Under the pieces are notes generated by a model that searched no databases, was not told the DNA's origin, and was given only the letters and a program-made list of their open reading frames with translations. From assembly GCF_021605415.1 (NCBI RefSeq), contig NZ_WKEQ01000029.1:1-64000 (forward strand): a DNA stretch of 64,000 bases, given 5' to 3'. Both the position numbers and the translations under genes were made by a program. Shown here in pieces: positions 60,078 to 64,000 of the stretch. Positions within the stretch are counted from its first letter, which is position 1, and each line of letters begins with the position of its first letter. The stretch comes from Pseudomonas syringae. Lineage in GTDB: Bacteria; Pseudomonadota; Gammaproteobacteria; Pseudomonadales; Pseudomonadaceae.

Positions 60078-60311
60078 ATGCAAAAGTGGAAAGTCACTTT
60101 CGTGGACGATCATGGTGAAACGGACAACGAGGTCTTCGAGCGCGAGGAATGCCCGAATCACGAGCAAGCCGCGAAGCTCGTCAAGGAACGTCTCCTTCCT
60201 GTCGCCGCTGAACTGGATCTGAATGATCTGGAAGGGCGAACCACTGATGCAGGCGTGAAAAACCTGAAAACGCAAAACAGTATTGAAATCCTCAGCATCA
60301 CTCCCATCTGA
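60078..60311 (+). CDS. Small acidic hypothetical protein
   Basis: 77 residues starting MQKWKVTFVDDHGETDNEVF. Soluble, alpha/beta-looking. A strong AAGGAGG at 60066-60072 lies 5 nt before the ATG, which supports expression. No family recognised. Confidence 0.65.
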   Translation: MQKWKVTFVDDHGETDNEVFEREECPNHEQAAKLVKERLLPVAAELDLNDLEGRTTDAGVKNLKTQNSIEILSITPI

Positions 60312-60510
60312 AAACTTCTTGTCACGTCAAACCAGGCCTTGGCAATGGCTCTATCTTGGGGCTACTCTGCAAGCGAGATCAGCGAATGATTCGCTAAGGT
60401 CTGGTCTTCTCAGCTACATGCTTGTTTTCCCGTCGGCGACACGCGTTGATCTGTTCGATCAGGGGGCGGGATTACGGAAAGTCTATCCATCTATGCGAGG
60501 GGGACGATTC

Positions 60511-60858
60511 ATGAGCACAGCCTATCAAGAAGACATCAGCAGCAACGTGCTGCGCCGCATGAAAGAAGGCGGTTTTGATTTTTCCCGGTTCCATCCTATC
60601 GAGTTTTACGCCATTTTCCCGACCGAGGAGCGGGCACGCAGGGCGGCGAATCATTTTCATGGGGAGTCCATCAATGCTCAGGTCATCGAGCGTGACGATG
60701 GCGCCTGGTCACTGGAATTGAGCAAAGTAATGTACGCGACTTATGGCGGCATCGATGCATTTGAGCTGGGTTTTTCGGCGGTGGTCGAACCGCTGGGCGG
60801 CATCATCGAGGGGTGGGGTGTCAAACAGGATGTCAGTCATCGGCGTCGTTTGAACTGA
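60511..60858 (+). CDS. RraB-family (RNase E regulator) protein
   Basis: 115 residues. IEFYAIFPTEERARRAANHF and GGIDAFELGFSAVVEPLGGIIEGWG match the RraB fold that binds RNase E and changes degradosome composition in E. coli. The ATG at 60511 follows GAGGGGG; starts further upstream lack support. Role in Pseudomonas not established. Confidence 0.8.
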   Translation: MSTAYQEDISSNVLRRMKEGGFDFSRFHPIEFYAIFPTEERARRAANHFHGESINAQVIERDDGAWSLELSKVMYATYGGIDAFELGFSAVVEPLGGIIEGWGVKQDVSHRRRLN

Positions 60859-60872
60859 CATCTGTTTAACAA

Positions 60873-60949
60873 CAAAAGATCGCAGCCTTCGGCGGCTTCT
60901 ACAGGTGATACACAACCTGTAGGCACCGCCGAAGGCTGCGATCTTTTGC
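60873..60949. repeat. Hairpin repeat (GATCGCAGCCTTCGGCGGC type)
   Basis: AAAGATCGCAGCCTTCGGCG and its complement with ACAGGTGATACACAACCTGT in the loop. Third copy of this family within 3.5 kb. Confidence 0.82.
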
Positions 60950-60962
60950 TTTTAAACAACGC

Positions 60963-60989
60963 AAAAAAAAGCCACCGCAGAGGGTGGCT
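60963..60989 (-). terminator. Minus-strand intrinsic terminator
   Basis: 7-bp stem AGCCACC / GGTGGCT, loop GCAGAG, with eight T on the minus strand. Poor as a plus-strand terminator (only AAAAGGG follows). Confidence 0.8.
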
Positions 60990-61170
60990 AAAAGGGAAGA
61001 CCGGAAAGGAGCGCAAACCAGTCAGTTTTGCAGCGGTGTGGGCTGGCAATGCAGCCGAAACAGTGATGCCGACACCTTCAGCAACGAAGTTTTGAGCGAA
61101 TGCGCGGATTATCCGCAGCCATGGCCGGGCAGTGAAATCAACTCTGACTATGCTGGTGATAGGCGGCGGC
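60963..61170 (-). ncRNA. Candidate minus-strand small RNA
   Basis: An intrinsic terminator on the minus strand (stem AGCCACC / GGTGGCT at 60970-60989, then eight T at 60963-60970) has no minus-strand gene in front of it. The ~180 bp to its right, up to the next gene, could be a short transcript. The 5' end is not defined; the coordinate is a guess. An open frame in this region (FVAEGVGITVSAALPAHTAA) has no clear start and runs through the terminator. Confidence 0.4.
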
Positions 61171-61332
61171 ACTGCGTCGCAATGAAGCGGGGGCGGTTGG
61201 CTTGGGGCATTTGTCGCACAGGAATGGTGCGGCACCTCTGGCGTGATAATCCAACCGATTGAAATCAAAGCGTTTCTGCCGATGGCACGGGCCTTGCGAA
61301 GGCCTGTATGTCCGGGTGACAAGGAGTACGGC

Positions 61333-62742
61333 ATGATCCGCACCTATTTTGATGAGATGTACGATGCAGGCGGCCAGGTTCGCCCGCATTATCGGGAGTT
61401 TGCCCGTTGGCTGGCCGAGACGCCCGATGAGCTTCTGGCACAACGGCGACGCGAAGCCGATCTGTTGTTTCATCGCGCCGGAATCACTTTCACGCTCTAT
61501 GGGGATGAGCAGGGGACAGAGCGCCTGATTCCGTTCGACACCATCCCTCGCAGCATCCCCGCCAGTGAATGGCGGATTGTCGAGCGCGGCTGCATTCAGC
61601 GGGTCAAGGCGCTGAACATGTTTCTCGCTGACCTGTATCACGAGCAGCGCATCATCAAGGCCGGGATCATTCCCGCCGAACAGGTGCTGGCCAACGAGCA
61701 ATATCAGATAGCGATGCAAGGGCTGGATCTGCACCGTGACATCTATTCGCACATTTCCGGCGTCGATCTGGTGCGTGATGGCGACGGCACCTACTACGTG
61801 CTCGAAGACAATCTGCGCACACCGAGCGGCGTGAGCTACATGCTCGAAGACCGCAAGATGATGATGCGTCTGTTCCCCGAGCTGTTCGCCGCCCAGCGCA
61901 TCGCGCCTATCGACCATTACCCGAACCTGTTGCTCGACACCCTGAAAAGCTCAAGCCCGATCGACAACCCGAGCGTGGTCGTGTTGACGCCGGGGCGGTT
62001 CAACAGTGCGTTTTTCGAGCATGCCTTCCTGGCGCGAGAAATGGGCGTGGAACTGGTGGAAGGTGCGGATCTGTTCGTGCGCGACGACAAAGTCTTCATG
62101 CGCACCACGGATGGCCCGAAAGCGGTGGACGTGATTTACCGTCGACTCGACGACGCGTTCCTTGATCCATTGGCGTTCAACCCTGATTCGATGCTTGGCG
62201 TACCGGGGCTGCTGTCGTCCTATCGCTCTGGCAACGTGGTGCTGGCCAACGCCATCGGCACCGGCGTGGCCGACGACAAATCGGTGTATCCGTTCGTCAC
62301 CGACATGATCCGTTTCTACCTGGACGAAGAGCCGATCCTGAAGAACGTACCGACCTGGCAATGTCGCAATCCCTCCGAGCTGTCCCACGTGCTGGCGAAT
62401 CTGCCGGATCTGGTGGTCAAGGAAACCCAAGGCTCCGGCGGTTACGGCATGCTGGTCGGGCCGGCGGCGACCACGGCGGAGATCGATGCCTTCCGCGAGC
62501 GGATAAAAGCCAAGCCCCACGCTTACATCGCGCAACCGACACTGTCGCTGTCTACGTGCCCGACCTTTGTCGAAAACGGCATTGCGCCGCGCCATATCGA
62601 TTTGCGCCCGTTTGTCTTGTCCGGTCGCGAAACCCGGGTCGTGCCCGGCGGGTTGACCCGCGTTGCCCTGCGCGAGGGCTCTCTGGTGGTGAATTCCTCC
62701 CAGGGTGGCGGAACCAAGGACACCTGGGTCGTCGAGGATTGA
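61333..62742 (+). CDS. Circularly permuted ATP-grasp protein (COG2308)
   Basis: 469 residues. The ATP-grasp core shows GVDLVRDGDGTYYVLEDNLRTPSG, VVKETQGSGGYGMLVGP and HIDLRPFVLSG, typical of the permuted ATP-grasp family predicted to ligate amino acids or peptides. AAGGAG lies 7 nt before the ATG at 61333; the open frame upstream of it is not used. First gene of the module with the alpha-E and transglutaminase genes. Confidence 0.9.
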   Translation: MIRTYFDEMYDAGGQVRPHYREFARWLAETPDELLAQRRREADLLFHRAGITFTLYGDEQGTERLIPFDTIPRSIPASEWRIVERGCIQRVKALNMFLADLYHEQRIIKAGIIPAEQVLANEQYQIAMQGLDLHRDIYSHISGVDLVRDGDGTYYVLEDNLRTPSGVSYMLEDRKMMMRLFPELFAAQRIAPIDHYPNLLLDTLKSSSPIDNPSVVVLTPGRFNSAFFEHAFLAREMGVELVEGADLFVRDDKVFMRTTDGPKAVDVIYRRLDDAFLDPLAFNPDSMLGVPGLLSSYRSGNVVLANAIGTGVADDKSVYPFVTDMIRFYLDEEPILKNVPTWQCRNPSELSHVLANLPDLVVKETQGSGGYGMLVGPAATTAEIDAFRERIKAKPHAYIAQPTLSLSTCPTFVENGIAPRHIDLRPFVLSGRETRVVPGGLTRVALREGSLVVNSSQGGGTKDTWVVED

Positions 62743-62754
62743 AGGAAGTTTGCC

Positions 62755-63705
62755 ATGCTAAGTAGAACTGCCTCGGATTTGTATTGGATGTCGCGTTACC
62801 TGGAGCGGGCGGAAAACCTCGCACGGATGCTCGACGTCAGTTATTCGTTGTCGCTGATGCCACAGGACGGGCGTGGTAACGGTTTGCACGAACTCGCCAT
62901 GCCGTTGCTGATTACCGGCACCCTGGAAGATTATCTGGAGCGCCACGGCGAATTACACGCCGAACGCTTGCTGCACTTTTTCGCCCTGGATGCCGCCAAT
63001 CCGGCGAGCATCTACAGTTGCCTCGGCGCCGCACGGGCCAGTGCGCACGCGGTTCGTGGGCGAATCACCGCAGACATGTGGGAAAACATCAACGCCACCT
63101 GGCTGGAGATTCGCGGGATCGCCGAGCAAGGTCTCAGCCGTTACGGCATGAGCCGTTTCTGCGAGTGGATCAAGGAGCGTTCACACCTGTTTCGAGGCGC
63201 TTCCTACGGCACCATCATGCGGAACGATGCATTTCGTTTCATTCGTTTGGGCACCTTTATCGAGCGGGCGGACAACACTTTGCGCTTGCTTGATGCCCGC
63301 TACGAAATGGCTGGCGACCGGGCAGAGCAGGTCAGCGACGGCACTGCTCACGCTTACTACCAGTGGAGCGCTTTGCTGCGCGCCTTGTCGTCGTTCGAGG
63401 CCTATACCGAGATTTATCGCGATGCGCCCGGCGCCCGGCAGGTTGCCGAATTGCTGCTGTTGCGCGCCGACGTGCCGCGCTCGCTGCGCGCCTGCACCGA
63501 GGAGATCGACCAGATCCTCGCCAGTCTTCCGGGCGCGAACGGACGACCGGCGCAGCGTTTGGCGGCGGAGATGGACGCGCGACTGCGCTACACCGGCATC
63601 AATGAAATTCTCGCCGAAGGCCTGCACGCCTGGCTGACCGAGTTCATCCCGCTGGTGCGCCAGTTGGGCAACGCTATTCACAGCTCCTATCTGGAGGCCG
63701 CATGA
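62755..63705 (+). CDS. Alpha-E domain protein (COG2307)
   Basis: 316-residue all-helical protein beginning MLSRTASDLYWMSRYLERAENLARMLDV, the family signature. Function unproven; always found beside COG2308 ATP-grasp and transglutaminase-like genes and thought to act with them. AAGGAAG lies before the ATG, 12 nt after the upstream stop. Confidence 0.9.
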   Translation: MLSRTASDLYWMSRYLERAENLARMLDVSYSLSLMPQDGRGNGLHELAMPLLITGTLEDYLERHGELHAERLLHFFALDAANPASIYSCLGAARASAHAVRGRITADMWENINATWLEIRGIAEQGLSRYGMSRFCEWIKERSHLFRGASYGTIMRNDAFRFIRLGTFIERADNTLRLLDARYEMAGDRAEQVSDGTAHAYYQWSALLRALSSFEAYTEIYRDAPGARQVAELLLLRADVPRSLRACTEEIDQILASLPGANGRPAQRLAAEMDARLRYTGINEILAEGLHAWLTEFIPLVRQLGNAIHSSYLEAA

Positions 63706-64000
63706 GACTTTCCATTAGCCACGAGACCACCTATCACTATGAAGACCAGGTGCGGGCGAGCATTCAATACTTGCGATTGACCCCTCACGACAGCGAGCGC
63801 CAGCACGTGCTCAGTTGGCAACTGGATCTGCCGCGCCCCGTGCGCGCGCAACTAGATCCATTCGGCAACATCCTGCATGTGCTGACCATGGACGAGCCTC
63901 ATGAAGCGATCATCATTGGCGCGCGCGGGCAGGTGGATATTGATGAGTTGAGCGAGGCCGAGCATGAGAGTCAGTCGGCGCTGCCTTTTTTGCGTGTCAC
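63702..64000 (+). CDS. Transglutaminase-like protein, N-terminal part (3' partial)
   Basis: The ATG at 63702 overlaps the stop of the alpha-E gene (ATGA). The visible ~99 residues (MRLSISHETTYHYEDQVRAS, YLRLTPHDSERQ, LDPFGNILHVLTMDEPHE) are the N-terminal beta domain of bacterial transglutaminase-family proteins; the Cys-His-Asp core would lie beyond the window. Third member of the module. Confidence 0.85.
   Translation, partial: MRLSISHETTYHYEDQVRASIQYLRLTPHDSERQHVLSWQLDLPRPVRAQLDPFGNILHVLTMDEPHEAIIIGARGQVDIDELSEAEHESQSALPFLRV

Noticed and set aside
60837..61343. 168-codon minus-strand open frame
   Set aside because: It runs through an intrinsic terminator and a hairpin repeat and has no credible start near the conserved-looking part.
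1..64000. tRNA, rRNA, CRISPR or insertion-sequence content
   Set aside because: No tRNA-like T-arm with cloverleaf, no regularly spaced direct repeats, and no transposase or terminal inverted repeats were found by eye; the many repeats are REP-type hairpins.

Overview
The window is a stretch of a Pseudomonas chromosome, most likely from the P. fluorescens group. GC is high, gene order follows the PAO1 blocks PA3242-PA3258 and roughly PA1674-PA1688 as I recall them, DUF3509-type and RraB-type genes are present, and many intergenic gaps hold Pseudomonas-type REP hairpins. No tRNA, rRNA, CRISPR array, insertion sequence or prophage gene was recognised.

Layout. 1-1274: end of an Rhs protein with a variable C-terminal toxin-like tip and a small AT-richer gene that is probably its immunity gene. 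1346-7245: an EAL-CBS-GGDEF c-di-GMP protein, the periplasmic tail-specific protease Prc/AlgO, a quinone oxidoreductase and a HAD phosphatase. 7373-13111: a binding-protein-dependent ABC importer with an embedded alkaline-phosphatase-superfamily gene and a divergent GntR/UTRA regulator. This looks like an organophosphorus uptake system, with DasR/PhnR-like operator candidates between the divergent genes. 13289-24824: M20 amidohydrolase, MscS-type channel, ApeB, an orphan glycosyltransferase-like gene, RluA, MinE/MinD/MinC, LpxL/HtrB and a patatin-like phospholipase.

24963-33876 is a purine-catabolic island: two tandem Tsx/OmpK-like outer-membrane channels, an NCS2 xanthine/urate permease, PuuD, AllA, allantoicase, UraD and PuuE on the minus strand, with UraH divergent. 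Together they cover urate to glyoxylate plus urea. A palindrome TTGTrTACAA lies twice in the puuE/uraH promoter region and again upstream of the adenine/guanine-type NCS2 permease at 40577-41926, which suggests one shared regulator.

34020-39612 is the most unusual part: a 1,176-residue protein with RTX-like calcium repeats and a hydrophobic region resembling clostridial-toxin pore domains, next to a 619-residue proline-rich protein of unknown function. Both are separately terminated and have no visible export or immunity genes.

39860-54610: LysE exporter, purine permease, MarR regulator with divergent aminotransferase, glutaredoxin, FolE, Smr protein, a cysteine-hydrolase-fold protein lacking the catalytic cysteine, PrmB, an alpha/beta hydrolase, AroC, an MFS transporter and the methionine-salvage genes mtnB-mtnD-mtnC. 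54997-64000: FATP-type acyl-CoA synthetase, ankyrin protein, small proteins, a degenerate copy of a large Pseudomonas intergenic repeat, SpeE, RraB-like protein, a candidate minus-strand small RNA, and the start of the conserved but poorly understood ATP-grasp / alpha-E / transglutaminase operon, which runs off the end.
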